Part shown: positions 7,600 to 17,367 of the stretch, in pieces
Layout: every line of letters begins with the position of its first letter
Numbering within the stretch: the stretch's first letter is position 1
Origin: an uncultured bacterium
Lineage (GTDB): Bacteria; Bacillota; Clostridia; Oscillospirales; Oscillospiraceae
Direction of reading: 5' to 3'
Assembly (NCBI GenBank): GCA_946548895.1
Contig: CAMNQF010000018.1
Location: 1 to 54,843, forward strand
DNA length: 54,843 nucleotides
Made by a program: the position numbers and the translations under genes
Notes under the pieces: generated by a model
Seen by the model: only the letters and a program-made list of their open reading frames with translations
Told to the model about the DNA's origin: nothing
Database searches by the model: none

Positions 7600-8526
7600 T
7601 TAGCACTCCGGCCACAGCTCCTCAGGATACAGCCCCGCTTCGGTCATGGCCGCAATGGCGGCGGTGACGGTGGGCTTGTCCTCCCGGTAGGTGACGCCGT
7701 ACCACTTGTCCTCGCTGGGCAGCACCTGAACCCCGGCCTTATCCTCCCGAATAAGCTGGTCCACCACGCTGGGCAGGAAGTACTCCCCCTTCAGCGGGTT
7801 TTCCGCCAGCGCCTTATCCAGAAAAGCCGGGAACCGGGCCTCCGCTTCGTCCAAGAAGCTGCGGGTAAACCCCCACATATTCATGGATACCAGGGTATCC
7901 CCGGGCAAAGCCGTCCAGCTCTGCCCGCCGTCCTCGGTGTAACGGGCATTTTCGCCGTCTTTTTCGATCGTGGTGCGCTCGTGGATATCAATCAGGGCGC
8001 CATCCTGGTTCACGCTGCACACGCCCCGGGCCACGGAGCCGTTTTCCGTCACCGTATTCTTTACCCGATAGCCCACCATGGCGTAGGAGTAACGGGCGCC
8101 GTCCTGATGAGCGCACAGATACTGATAAATGGCCCGGAACGCCTCGGGGCCGTAATAGTCGTCGGCATTGATGATGGCGAAGGGGCCGTCTACCACATTC
8201 CGGGCCGCCAGCGCCGCCTGGGCGGTGCCCCATGGCTTTGCCCGCCCCTCAGGTACGGCGTACCCCTTTGGCAGGTCGTCCATCGCCTGAAAAACGTACT
8301 TCACGTCCATATGCCGCTCCACGCGGCGGCCCACCCTGGCCTTGAACTCCTCCTCAATCTCCCTCTTGATGACAAAAACCACCGTCTCAAACCCCGCCCG
8401 GCGGGCGTCGTACATGGAGTAGTCCAGGATCACCTGATTGTGCCCTCCCACCGGGTCCAGCTGCTTCAGGCCGCCGTAACGGCTGCCCATGCCCGCGGCC
8501 ATAATAACCAGAACAGGTTTGCTCAT
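7600..8526 (-). CDS. Nucleotidyltransferase family protein
   Basis: A 308-residue GT-A-fold nucleotidyltransferase related to NDP-sugar pyrophosphorylases. The N-terminal MAAGMGSRYGGLKQLDPVGG carries the G-rich nucleotide loop and the activating Lys, and INADDYYG holds the metal-binding aspartates. It lacks obvious left-handed helix repeats, so it is probably not GlmU-like. The sugar substrate is unknown. The ATG at 8526 is preceded by GGAGAG. It forms a pair with the epimerase downstream. Confidence 0.85.
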   Translation of the reverse strand: MSKPVLVIMAAGMGSRYGGLKQLDPVGGHNQVILDYSMYDARRAGFETVVFVIKREIEEEFKARVGRRVERHMDVKYVFQAMDDLPKGYAVPEGRAKPWGTAQAALAARNVVDGPFAIINADDYYGPEAFRAIYQYLCAHQDGARYSYAMVGYRVKNTVTENGSVARGVCSVNQDGALIDIHERTTIEKDGENARYTEDGGQSWTALPGDTLVSMNMWGFTRSFLDEAEARFPAFLDKALAENPLKGEYFLPSVVDQLIREDKAGVQVLPSEDKWYGVTYREDKPTVTAAIAAMTEAGLYPEELWPEC

Positions 8527-8578
8527 GCTTGGTCTCTCCTTTCATGATTTCGTATGTAAACTCGCCATTACCTTGCCA

Positions 8579-8998
8579 TTACTGTTCGCAGCCCCTTCGA
8601 ACCGCCTCCAGCTGCGCGACGGCCTCCTGCACCAGCTGGCCCACACTCAACTCCCTGACCCCGGCCACTATATTGTCGCAGTGTCCGATGGGCAGCAGGA
8701 TACGCTTGGCCGGGCTCCGCCCCGCCGCCAGGGCCATGGCCGGCGTGATCTCTCCCAGCATGGCGTCGGCGATGACCACGCCGATAGGCGCGAGAATCAC
8801 ATCCGCCCTGCGGCAGTTCACCACCACGGCGTTCTCTCCCGTGGCGGTGAAGTCCGCCCCCGCCTTCCGCATGGCGGAGGATGCCATGCTATTTGTCCCA
8901 ACCGCCGTCACCACGTCGTTGGGAAACGCCTTTTTCACCGCGGATACCAGCAATTTCCCAATGCCGCCGCCCTGGGCGTCGATAATCAAAACCCTCAT
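8579..8998 (-). CDS. DUF3842 family protein
   Basis: A 139-residue protein matching DUF3842, a Clostridia family of unknown function. The N-terminal MRVLIIDAQGGGIGKLLV has a glycine-rich Rossmann-like loop, and GTNSMASSAMRKAGAD and LPIGHCDNIVAGV are characteristic. These suggest nucleotide binding, which is inference only. A possible promoter on the minus strand (GTGACT, 17 bases, TATATT) lies near 9026-9054. Confidence 0.85.
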   Translation of the reverse strand: MRVLIIDAQGGGIGKLLVSAVKKAFPNDVVTAVGTNSMASSAMRKAGADFTATGENAVVVNCRRADVILAPIGVVIADAMLGEITPAMALAAGRSPAKRILLPIGHCDNIVAGVRELSVGQLVQEAVAQLEAVRRGCEQ

Positions 8999-9115
8999 GG
9001 CATCCCCCCTCCTTACTCAGTCCTTTTTAATATACCATAAGACCTGGAAAAAGTCACGCTCAAAATATATAAGCGATGAAAATCCCTTCACCTCCCGGTA
9101 CGGATGAAAAAAAGC

Positions 9116-9143
9116 TTGCCAATTGGGCGAAATAGTCTATAAT
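9116..9143 (+). promoter_or_regulatory. Promoter of the GtrA gene
   Basis: TTGCCA (9116-9121) and TATAAT (9138-9143) with a 16-base spacer, about 40 bases before the GtrA start. Confidence 0.7.
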
Positions 9144-9184
9144 GATATTGACACGCGAACGATCCGCCAATGGGAGGGCCCGCC

Positions 9185-9613
9185 ATGCTTAACAACATTC
9201 TTGCGCTGCTGCGCAAGCACCGGGAGCTGGTCAGCTACGTTTTTTGGGGCGTCATGACCACTGTGGTAAATTATGCGGTCTACTTTCTGCTCACCGAAGG
9301 ATTCCAGGTCTATTATCTCACCGGCAACATCATCGCCTGGGCGGTGAGCGTGCTGTTTGCCTACTTTGTCAACAAGCTGTATGTGTTCCAGTCCCGGGAC
9401 TGGGCCTGGCGGGTGGCCTTGCGGGAGCTGTGGCAGATGGTGGCCTCCCGGCTGTTCTCCCTGGGGCTGGAGATGGGTATTCTGTGGCTGTTCGTGGACG
9501 TGCTGCTCTGTCCCCACGGCGTGGTCAAGCTCATCGCCAACGTCGTGGTGGTCATCGTCAACTACGTGCTGAGTAAGTTTATTATCTTTAGGAAAACGGC
9601 TAATGACAAATAA
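9185..9613 (+). CDS. GtrA family membrane protein
   Basis: A 142-residue protein with four predicted membrane helices, of the GtrA family. These proteins are thought to flip or deliver polyprenyl-linked sugars for cell-surface glycosylation. Family marks are FWGVMTTVVNYAVYFLLTE at the start, NIIAWAVSVLFAYFVNK in the second helix and NYVLSKFIIFR at the end. I start at the ATG at 9185, since GGAGGG lies eight bases before it; the ATG at 9170 has no site. No glycosyltransferase partner is adjacent, so the substrate is unknown. Confidence 0.88.
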   Translation: MLNNILALLRKHRELVSYVFWGVMTTVVNYAVYFLLTEGFQVYYLTGNIIAWAVSVLFAYFVNKLYVFQSRDWAWRVALRELWQMVASRLFSLGLEMGILWLFVDVLLCPHGVVKLIANVVVVIVNYVLSKFIIFRKTANDK

Positions 9614-9616
9614 AAA

Positions 9617-9646
9617 GGCCGCTTTGGATGTCCTCCAAAGCGGCTT
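9617..9646. terminator. Bidirectional terminator
   Basis: A perfect 10-bp stem (9618-9627 with 9635-9644) with a 7-base loop. A-rich sequence lies on the left and CTTT on the right, so it can end both the plus-strand GtrA gene and the minus-strand CmpB-like gene. Confidence 0.85.
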
Positions 9647-9653
9647 TATACGT

Positions 9654-10373
9654 TCAGCCGTCCCGGCCATACCAGCCGATCTCGTCTAAAATACCCATAT
9701 TGGGGTAGCGGTCCTTCAGCAGGCTGTCGGGATAGGCCTCGTCCAGGAAACGGCTTACCGCACCCAGGGCGGGCACATCTTTGCGCCTCTGGTCCATCCT
9801 GCACAAGGCTGCGGCGGACAGCACGGTGCTGCACGTCAAAAACAGCGCCGCGGCCCGAACCATCCGCCTGCCCCGCCGGAGGGGGACCCGGTCGATCACG
9901 GCGCACAGCATCGGAAAAACCAGGCGCACCCAGGCCATGGCCGCCAGTCCCCAGAACAGGCAGAATACCAGGTTCACCCGGCCGCCGATATTAAATGGCA
10001 GATGCCGGTAATCCCAAAAGCAGGCGCCAAACAGAACCTCCTGAATCCAGGAGCATATGTATTCGTAAGCGCCGCCCAGCACCGCCCCGGTGATAAAGAT
10101 GCGCCCGCCGCTCTGGTCGTCCATGCGGTGGAACACCAGGGTGAGCAGCACTGCCGCCAGTCCCCACACCAGGCTGAACGGCCCATAGAGCAAGCTGCTG
10201 CGGCTGATGAGCTCTCCCCGCGTGAGCAGCCAGAATACAACTTCAATCAGGTCGCCCACAAAGCCCGCGATGAGAAACAGCCAGAACACCCGGTATGGAG
10301 TGAGCGGTTGAGCCGCCGCTTCCGCCGCCCTGTCCCAACGCGCCGAGTCCCGAATTGCCTCCTCTTTCGTCAT
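9654..10373 (-). CDS. Putative ABC transporter permease (CmpB-like)
   Basis: A 239-residue membrane protein with about five to six hydrophobic segments. It resembles the Clostridia family annotated as putative ABC transporter permease (ABC_trans_CmpB), although no ATPase accompanies it and transport is unproven. Marks include FVGDLIEVVFWLLTRGELISRSSLLYGPF, here with its core SRSSLLYGPFSLVWG, and WDYRHLPFNIGGRVNL near position 165. The ATG at 10373 follows AAGGAGG; the open frame to 10568 has no support. The C-terminal 50 residues are soluble. Confidence 0.75.
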   Translation of the reverse strand: MTKEEAIRDSARWDRAAEAAAQPLTPYRVFWLFLIAGFVGDLIEVVFWLLTRGELISRSSLLYGPFSLVWGLAAVLLTLVFHRMDDQSGGRIFITGAVLGGAYEYICSWIQEVLFGACFWDYRHLPFNIGGRVNLVFCLFWGLAAMAWVRLVFPMLCAVIDRVPLRRGRRMVRAAALFLTCSTVLSAAALCRMDQRRKDVPALGAVSRFLDEAYPDSLLKDRYPNMGILDEIGWYGRDG

Positions 10374-10456
10374 GGCCGCCGCCTCCTTTTCTGTGATGTG
10401 GCACAGCATATCATAAGCGGCGCGCAAAAATGCGAAAGGATTTCTAAAATTTTCAT

Positions 10457-10500
10457 AAAGAAAGCTCGCCCACTTTCTGCGCGGTGGGTGAGCTCTCTTT
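10457..10500. terminator. Long hairpin downstream of hinT
   Basis: Arms of 17 bases (10457-10473 and 10484-10500) pair at 15 of 17 positions around a 10-base loop. On the minus strand the stem ends in CTTTC then TTTAT, so it may terminate the alaS-hinT transcript. Confidence 0.6.
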
Positions 10501-10526
10501 ATAGAACGGATTTTGCCCAAACTGGG

Positions 10527-10623
10527 CCCCGCAAAGCCGCCCTGTGGCTTTGTGGGGAGAGGAGGCACAGCGGAGCGGACGAGTTTTCCCCGCGGGGGGA
10601 AACGAATCAGCGCAGCTTGTGCC
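10527..10623 (+). repeat. Structured repeat family A, copy 1
   Basis: A dispersed element whose other copy is at 37696-37794. Helix 1 pairs 10527-10538 with 10546-10557 (12 pairs, one G-U). Helix 2 pairs 10564-10569 with 10618-10623. Helix 3, inside helix 2, pairs 10583-10591 with 10595-10603. The G-U pairs favour an RNA read from the plus strand. It starts just after the hinT stop codon, on the opposite strand. Confidence 0.7.
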
Positions 10624-10630
10624 GACGGCG

Positions 10631-10975
10631 TCAGCCCGGAGGCCAGGTCATATCCCGGCCGGCCAGCACGTGGAAGTGGAGGTGGGGGACAGACTGGCCC
10701 GCCTGGAGCCCGCAGTTGGACACCACCCGGAAATCGGTGATCCCCAACTCCTTCGCCACCTGGGAGATGACCTCGAAGCAGCGGCCCACCACCAGGGAGT
10801 TGGCGCCGTTGATCTCCCCGCAGGAGCCGATGTGGACCTTGGGGATCACCAGAAAGTGGGTGGGAGCCTGGGGGTCAATGTCATAGAACGCCACGCATTT
10901 CTCGTCCTTGTAGAGGATTTTGGAGGGAATCTCCCCCTTGACGATCTTACAGAACAGGCAGTTGGGGTCTTGCAT
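10631..10975 (-). CDS. hinT: HIT family nucleotide hydrolase (HinT-like)
   Basis: A 114-residue HIT-fold protein. HinT-type enzymes hydrolyse nucleoside phosphoramidates such as AMP-lysine. The N-terminal CLFCKIVKGEIPS has the zinc-like Cys pair, and HLHFHVLAGRDMTWPPG is the histidine triad. The ATG at 10975 follows AAAGGAGG. It is the distal gene of the alaS-SUKH/DUF4250-cupin-hinT run, separated from the cupin gene by repeat B1. Confidence 0.93.
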   Translation of the reverse strand: MQDPNCLFCKIVKGEIPSKILYKDEKCVAFYDIDPQAPTHFLVIPKVHIGSCGEINGANSLVVGRCFEVISQVAKELGITDFRVVSNCGLQAGQSVPHLHFHVLAGRDMTWPPG

Positions 10976-10991
10976 GGGTAAACCTCCTTTT

Positions 10992-11180
10992 GTTGTCACG
11001 CTTCAAAGCGGCCAGGTTCTCGCCTTCGGCTCGGTCGGCGATGGGCGTTTGCCACAGGCAAACATCGCCGCTCGGCCGCCTTCCCTTCGGCTCAGGCAAA
11101 ATCCGGCCCCGTTTCACGGGACCTGGGGTTTTGCCCTCGCTTCGGTCCAGGCTCCCTCGCTGTCCGCTTCTCAGCGCTTC
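10992..11180. repeat. Dispersed repeat family B, copy B1
   Basis: About 190 bases related to the arrays at 26375 and 54269. It shares the left end GTTGTCACGC, the core hairpin CCCGT-TTC-ACGGG (11108-11120) and the downstream TTTTGCCCTCGCTTCGGTCC. It carries an additional hairpin near 11035-11076 not seen in the other copies. It fills the gap between the cupin and hinT genes. Confidence 0.7.
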
Positions 11181-11182
11181 TT

Positions 11183-11512
11183 TTACTGATTCGGAACAAC
11201 CGCGAAGAACTCCAGCGGCTCGCCGCTATTGTTGATGAGGGCGTGGCTGTGCCCCTTGGGGCAGTAGTGGCACTGGCCCGCCTCCACCGCCTCCTCGCCG
11301 CCGTCGTACTTCACCTTTCCCGCGCCGGACAGGATGTAGATGATCTCGCTGCTGGTCTCGTGGGTGTGATAGCCGATGGAGGAGCCGGGGTCCAGCACGC
11401 CCTTCAAAATCTTGCCCAGCTCGTCCACCCGCATCTGGGCGTGGATGGCGCCGTCTCCCCCCAAAAAGTTGGGGATATGGGTGGTCTCCATGGTGGAATA
11501 GTCTAAAATCAT
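11183..11512 (-). CDS. Small cupin-domain protein
   Basis: A 109-residue single-domain cupin. The metal-binding motifs are visible as GYHTHETSSEIIYILSG (His, His, Glu) and the second motif with YCPKGHSHALINNSG (His). Small cupins of this kind bind a metal and a small ligand, but the substrate cannot be told. I start at the ATG at 11512, preceded by AAAGGGG. It lies 13 bases after the SUKH/DUF4250 gene. The stop codon sits at the edge of repeat B1. Confidence 0.85.
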   Translation of the reverse strand: MILDYSTMETTHIPNFLGGDGAIHAQMRVDELGKILKGVLDPGSSIGYHTHETSSEIIYILSGAGKVKYDGGEEAVEAGQCHYCPKGHSHALINNSGEPLEFFAVVPNQ

Positions 11513-11525
11513 GATGATTCCCCTT

Positions 11526-12305
11526 TCACACGGGCTTAAACTGATTGGTCTGGGCGTCATAGGCATAGCCCAGCGCCCCCAGCTTTTCGGTCAGCTCCGC
11601 CTGGTCCGCGTCCAGCCCGCCGCACAGGGCGTCCAGGCTTCCGTACTCGTCCCGGAGCTTGGTGTTCACAACACTCAGCAAAATGTTGGGGTCTTGGGGC
11701 AGCATAGGCTCCTCCTTTTCAAATGAAACCGCGGCGGTGGCAACGTGAATGGTATCCGTCTCCGCCGGGCGCTCATAGCCCACGGCGTCATAGTATTCCT
11801 CGGAAAAGTTCAGCACCGCCGGGTCAAATTTTTTCTGCATGGCCTTGACCTTTTTAAAGGGGTCAACAGGGGTCAAGCCAAATTCCTTTACAATTGCGGC
11901 CAGGGCCCTGTCCTTCTCCTCAAAATACTTCGCCTGGTACTCATTCTCCCGGGCGGCGGCGTCCTCCGCCGCCAGCTCCTGGTATTGCTTTCGGTCCATC
12001 CAGTAGATTTGGCTCAACGGGTTGGCGTCCTGACAGCAGAGGACAAAGGAGAGGAACTCCCGGAAATCACTGGCCACGGGGAGCACATAGGTTCCCCGCT
12101 CCCCCATGGACGGATCCACGCAGAACACCCGCTCATCCCCCGGCAGGAGGATGAAGTGGACGCCGTCACAGCCGATGCGGCCCACAAACTCCGCGTCCAC
12201 CGGGGTGCAGAAATAGGCAAAATCATCCGCTCCGGCCTGGAGCAGGCCGATGGAATCAAAGTTGATGTCCAGCGCCCGAAAACGCTTCAAATCGTCCCGG
12301 GTCAT
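11526..12305 (-). CDS. SUKH-like N-domain fused to DUF4250
   Basis: A 259-residue protein. Residues 1-115 resemble the SMI1/KNR4 (SUKH) fold: GVHFILLPGDERVFCVDPSM, then FREFLSFVLCCQDANPLSQI. A charged linker follows. The last 59 residues match DUF4250, normally a free-standing protein (MLPQDPNILLSVVNTKLRDE, then SLDALCGGLD). An AAGGAGG site five bases before the internal ATG at 11705 could also give free DUF4250. It starts three bases after the alaS stop. SUKH proteins are often immunity proteins, but no toxin is near. Confidence 0.6.
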   Translation of the reverse strand: MTRDDLKRFRALDINFDSIGLLQAGADDFAYFCTPVDAEFVGRIGCDGVHFILLPGDERVFCVDPSMGERGTYVLPVASDFREFLSFVLCCQDANPLSQIYWMDRKQYQELAAEDAAARENEYQAKYFEEKDRALAAIVKEFGLTPVDPFKKVKAMQKKFDPAVLNFSEEYYDAVGYERPAETDTIHVATAAVSFEKEEPMLPQDPNILLSVVNTKLRDEYGSLDALCGGLDADQAELTEKLGALGYAYDAQTNQFKPV

Positions 12306-12308
12306 AGC

Positions 12309-15038
<2,730 letters not shown>

Positions 15039-15084
15039 GGGAATTACCTCCATATATGTTGATTTATTCTGATAACGAAGGTCA

Positions 15085-15155
15085 AGGGCGTTCTTTTTCT
15101 TTGAAAAGAAAAAGAACCAAAAAGAAACTTTTGGACGCGAAAGTTCGTTTCGCTT
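15085..15155. repeat. Family C palindromic sequence between ASCH and alaS
   Basis: A 28-base near-perfect palindrome (15090-15117, GTTCTTTTTCTTT paired with AAAGAAAAAGAAC) is followed by AAGAAACTTTTGGACGCGAA (15123-15142). Related sequences occur at 28106-28265, 46515-46558 and 50818-50866. It resembles a terminator-like repeat, and its T-rich arm could reduce read-through into alaS. Confidence 0.5.
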
Positions 15156-15160
15156 GAGGT

Positions 15161-15610
15161 CTAATCTGGATTCAGAGGATAAACCATTTCGAACTCCTCG
15201 CACACCACGGGCATATCGGGGGAAAACTCCAGCCCCGCCTGGGCCAGCTCGGCGCGGAAGAAGTCCTCGTGGACCTTTCGCCAATAGGCCAGGGAGCGGT
15301 CGCCCTCCCCTTCCCGGTACGCCTGCCCGGCGCCCACCTGGTCGAAGGGGACGGCGTATACCTTTGTGGTGCGGATCACACACACCGCCTCTTCCCGGCT
15401 GTTGAGGACCACGCTGTACTCCCCTACCCGGGGCATTGGCTCTTCCCCGCTCTCGTACCACACCCCGGCGCTGGCGGTGGCGGTCTTAACCCCGGTCCGG
15501 GTGAGCTCCGCCAGCGCGTCCGGGTCGGCCCCGTAGGCCCACGCCTCATAGCCGCCCCCCGCCTCCGGGTTGACGGTTTGATAGGCCGCCCACAGCTCCT
15601 GATGGGTCAT
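15161..15610 (-). CDS. ASCH domain protein
   Basis: A 149-residue ASCH-domain protein. The ASCH fold is a small beta-barrel related to PUA domains and is thought to bind RNA; a few members hydrolyse N4-acetylcytidine. Marks are GVKTATASAG near position 50, the VGEYSVVLNSREEAVCVIRT strand pair and RSLAYWRKVHEDFF. I start at the ATG at 15610, after AAAGGAGG; the frame to 15706 runs into the T-box. Being first behind an alanine-type T-box and before alaS hints at a tRNA-related role, which is inference. Confidence 0.85.
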   Translation of the reverse strand: MTHQELWAAYQTVNPEAGGGYEAWAYGADPDALAELTRTGVKTATASAGVWYESGEEPMPRVGEYSVVLNSREEAVCVIRTTKVYAVPFDQVGAGQAYREGEGDRSLAYWRKVHEDFFRAELAQAGLEFSPDMPVVCEEFEMVYPLNPD

Positions 15611-15631
15611 GGTATAGTCCTCCTTTGCGGC

Positions 15632-15846
15632 AAAAAATCCCCGCCAAATCTCAGGGGTGAGGAAAAACCCCACGGTACCACCCTGATTTCCTCCTGGCGA
15701 GGACACTCGTTCGTCCGATAACGGGGACGTCCCGCCCGGTCAACCCGGGAACGCTCGGGAGTGGCTTGTCCGGCGGCATACGCGAGGGCTTTCACTGTCC
15801 CCTCTCGCTTAAGCGCGGCGGGCCGGACTGGGCTCCGTCATTGCCC
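15632..15846 (-). promoter_or_regulatory. T-box riboswitch leader, alanine specificity
   Basis: The minus strand holds a classic T-box. Stem I is closed by GGAG with CTCC and carries a GCC triplet in the lower internal loop (15765-15763), an alanine codon. The T-box bulge TGGTACC is at 15674-15680, and its TGGT matches the ACCA end of tRNA-Ala. A terminator hairpin (CCTCGCCA paired with TGGCGGGG) ends in six T residues (15637-15632). It controls the ASCH gene and probably alaS by attenuation. Confidence 0.92.
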
Positions 15847-15850
15847 ACTT

Positions 15851-15878
15851 ATTCTATCATATTTTTGGCCGTTGTCAA
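15851..15878 (-). promoter_or_regulatory. Promoter of the T-box-ASCH-alaS transcript
   Basis: Minus-strand TTGACA (15873-15878) and TAGAAT (15851-15856) with a 16-base spacer, just upstream of the T-box. Confidence 0.8.
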
Positions 15879-15893
15879 CGGGGAATGTTGACA

Positions 15894-15928
15894 AAACGGC
15901 CCCGGAGAAAAACCCTCCGGGGCCGTTT
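15894..15928. terminator. Terminator after the anti-sigma gene
   Basis: A perfect 13-bp stem (15894-15906 with 15916-15928), loop of nine, starting about five bases after the stop of the anti-sigma-like gene. T residues follow on the minus strand (TTTTGT). Confidence 0.85.
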
Positions 15929-15932
15929 ACAC

Positions 15933-16748
15933 TTATTCCAGGACGAAGCCGTCCAGCACCTGATACAGCACCTCGCGGACATCAGGGCTGTCCGACACGG
16001 TGACAATGGTGGGAATCCCGTTGATAGAAAAGGCGGCCTTGCAGGTGGGTGTATCGCCTGGGCAGGTGTACTCCAAAATTTGAGCCGCCACGCCATTGGA
16101 GGCGGTGTAGGTGTCCCGGTTCACTTGCGTCCCATCGTGGAATTTGTAGCCCAGGAATTGCTCGTCCCAGTCCTCCCCCTGTGTGGCCTTGCGGTCGGTG
16201 AACAGGCGGGCCTCCACCATGATGTTTGCCTCTCCCATCTCGTAGCAGCCATAGGTGAGGACGGTGGACAGGTCTGGATCTGTTACGATCAGGTAATCGC
16301 CCATCACGCCGTCAAACATATGGCTGAAATGAGTGGGTGGGCAGCCGTCCAGCACCGGGTTATCCATCAGATTGACGCCAATGAAGTCCTCCGCATCCTG
16401 CCAAGAGGAAACAGGCCGAATCAGGTCGCCGTTTGACCCTTCCAGCGCCTTGATCTGATCGGAGAGACTGTCATATGGGTAGTAAGCGATGCCACCCTGC
16501 AGATAGATGATGCCATCGTCCCCGTCTACGATAGTCACGCCGAAGTAATGGACAGCTAATGCCGTCCCCACCAGAGCCAGGCACAGCGCCGCCGCAATCA
16601 GCGCCGTTCTCAGGGGCCGGAACCGCTTTCCCTTTACAGGCTGCCCCGCCCGCTGCTCCATCAAGTTTTTCATGATACGCTTCTTTTCTGCATCGGAGAA
16701 GCGCAGGCCGTCCAGCGCGTCCTGATACTCCCGTTCAAATAGTCCCAT
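15933..16748 (-). CDS. Membrane anti-sigma-like protein
   Basis: A 271-residue protein following an ECF sigma gene. The cytoplasmic N-terminus (about 1-45) is a likely sigma-binding region, a single membrane helix lies at about 48-68 (TALIAAALCLALVGTALAVH), and the rest is an extracytoplasmic domain ending in a segment like DUF4367 (NGIPTIVTVSDSPDVREVLY). Family role: hold the ECF sigma factor inactive until a surface signal. The ATG at 16748 has GGAGGG upstream. The sensed signal is unknown. Confidence 0.75.
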   Translation of the reverse strand: MGLFEREYQDALDGLRFSDAEKKRIMKNLMEQRAGQPVKGKRFRPLRTALIAAALCLALVGTALAVHYFGVTIVDGDDGIIYLQGGIAYYPYDSLSDQIKALEGSNGDLIRPVSSWQDAEDFIGVNLMDNPVLDGCPPTHFSHMFDGVMGDYLIVTDPDLSTVLTYGCYEMGEANIMVEARLFTDRKATQGEDWDEQFLGYKFHDGTQVNRDTYTASNGVAAQILEYTCPGDTPTCKAAFSINGIPTIVTVSDSPDVREVLYQVLDGFVLE

Positions 16749-17224
16749 AATTTTCGCCCTCCAGTATGGTTTTCAGTTTTTTCCGCCCCCCGGCTCAGAT
16801 GGGCGGACACCGCCGCCCCGCTGCGCCCGGTCAGGGCCGCGATCTCATCAATGGAATACCCCTCATAGTAAAACAGATAAACCGCCTCCCGGTATTTCTC
16901 CGGCAGGGCCATCACCGCGTCCAGCACCTCCGAGCGGGGCGGCTCCGGGGCCTCCGTTTCCGCCGCGGCGTCCAAAGGGACGGCCCTGCGCCGGAACGCC
17001 CGCAGCTCGTCCTTGCAGGCATTGATGGCCATGCGGACCACCCACGCCCGCTCATGCTCCTGACTCTCGAACACCTTGCCCTCCGTCAGCAGCTTGAGCA
17101 GCACCGTCTGGCAGATATCCTCCCCGTCCTGGGTGGACTTCAGATACGTATAGCTCAACCGCAGGATCAGGTCGGAGTAGGTATTCACCAGCCGTTCCGC
17201 CTCCCGCGGGTCAAGTTCTCTCAT
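16670..17224 (-). CDS. ECF-type sigma factor with an apparent C-terminal frameshift
   Basis: An ECF sigma factor with region 2 (YSDLILRLSYTYLKSTQDGE, about 17-36) and region 4 (LPEKYREAVYLFYYEGYSID, then IAALTGRSGAAVSAHLSRG). The ATG at 17224 follows AAGGAGAG. As written it ends at 16670, deep inside the anti-sigma gene. Dropping one G from the six-G run at 16786-16791 gives the family-like ending LSRGRKKLKTILEGENYGTI and a stop at 16735-16737 that overlaps the anti-sigma start. So the sequence has either a real frameshift or a homopolymer error. Confidence 0.75.
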   Translation of the reverse strand: MRELDPREAERLVNTYSDLILRLSYTYLKSTQDGEDICQTVLLKLLTEGKVFESQEHERAWVVRMAINACKDELRAFRRRAVPLDAAAETEAPEPPRSEVLDAVMALPEKYREAVYLFYYEGYSIDEIAALTGRSGAAVSAHLSRGAEKTENHTGGRKLWDYLNGSIRTRWTACASPMQKRSVS

Positions 17225-17315
17225 GGACATCTCTCCTTCAAAGGCGCCTTCACCTGGAATACGATTCAGAGGGGCAGATCCTGACAGCGGAACGACATTT
17301 TTTCGCCGCGGCGCG

Positions 17316-17348
17316 AAAAAAGCCCCCGCCGGACGCGCCGGCGGGGGC
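17316..17348 (-). terminator. Terminator of the iron alcohol dehydrogenase gene
   Basis: An 11-bp GC-rich stem (17322-17332 with 17338-17348), five-base loop, followed on the minus strand by six T residues (17321-17316). Confidence 0.9.
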
Positions 17349-17367
17349 CGAAATGGCTTTGCCTGGA

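Noticed and set aside
16777-16791. Programmed -1 frameshift at the A-AAA-AAC-like run in the ECF sigma gene
   Set aside because: The restoring shift is +1, not -1, so this slippery sequence would not give the expected C-terminus.
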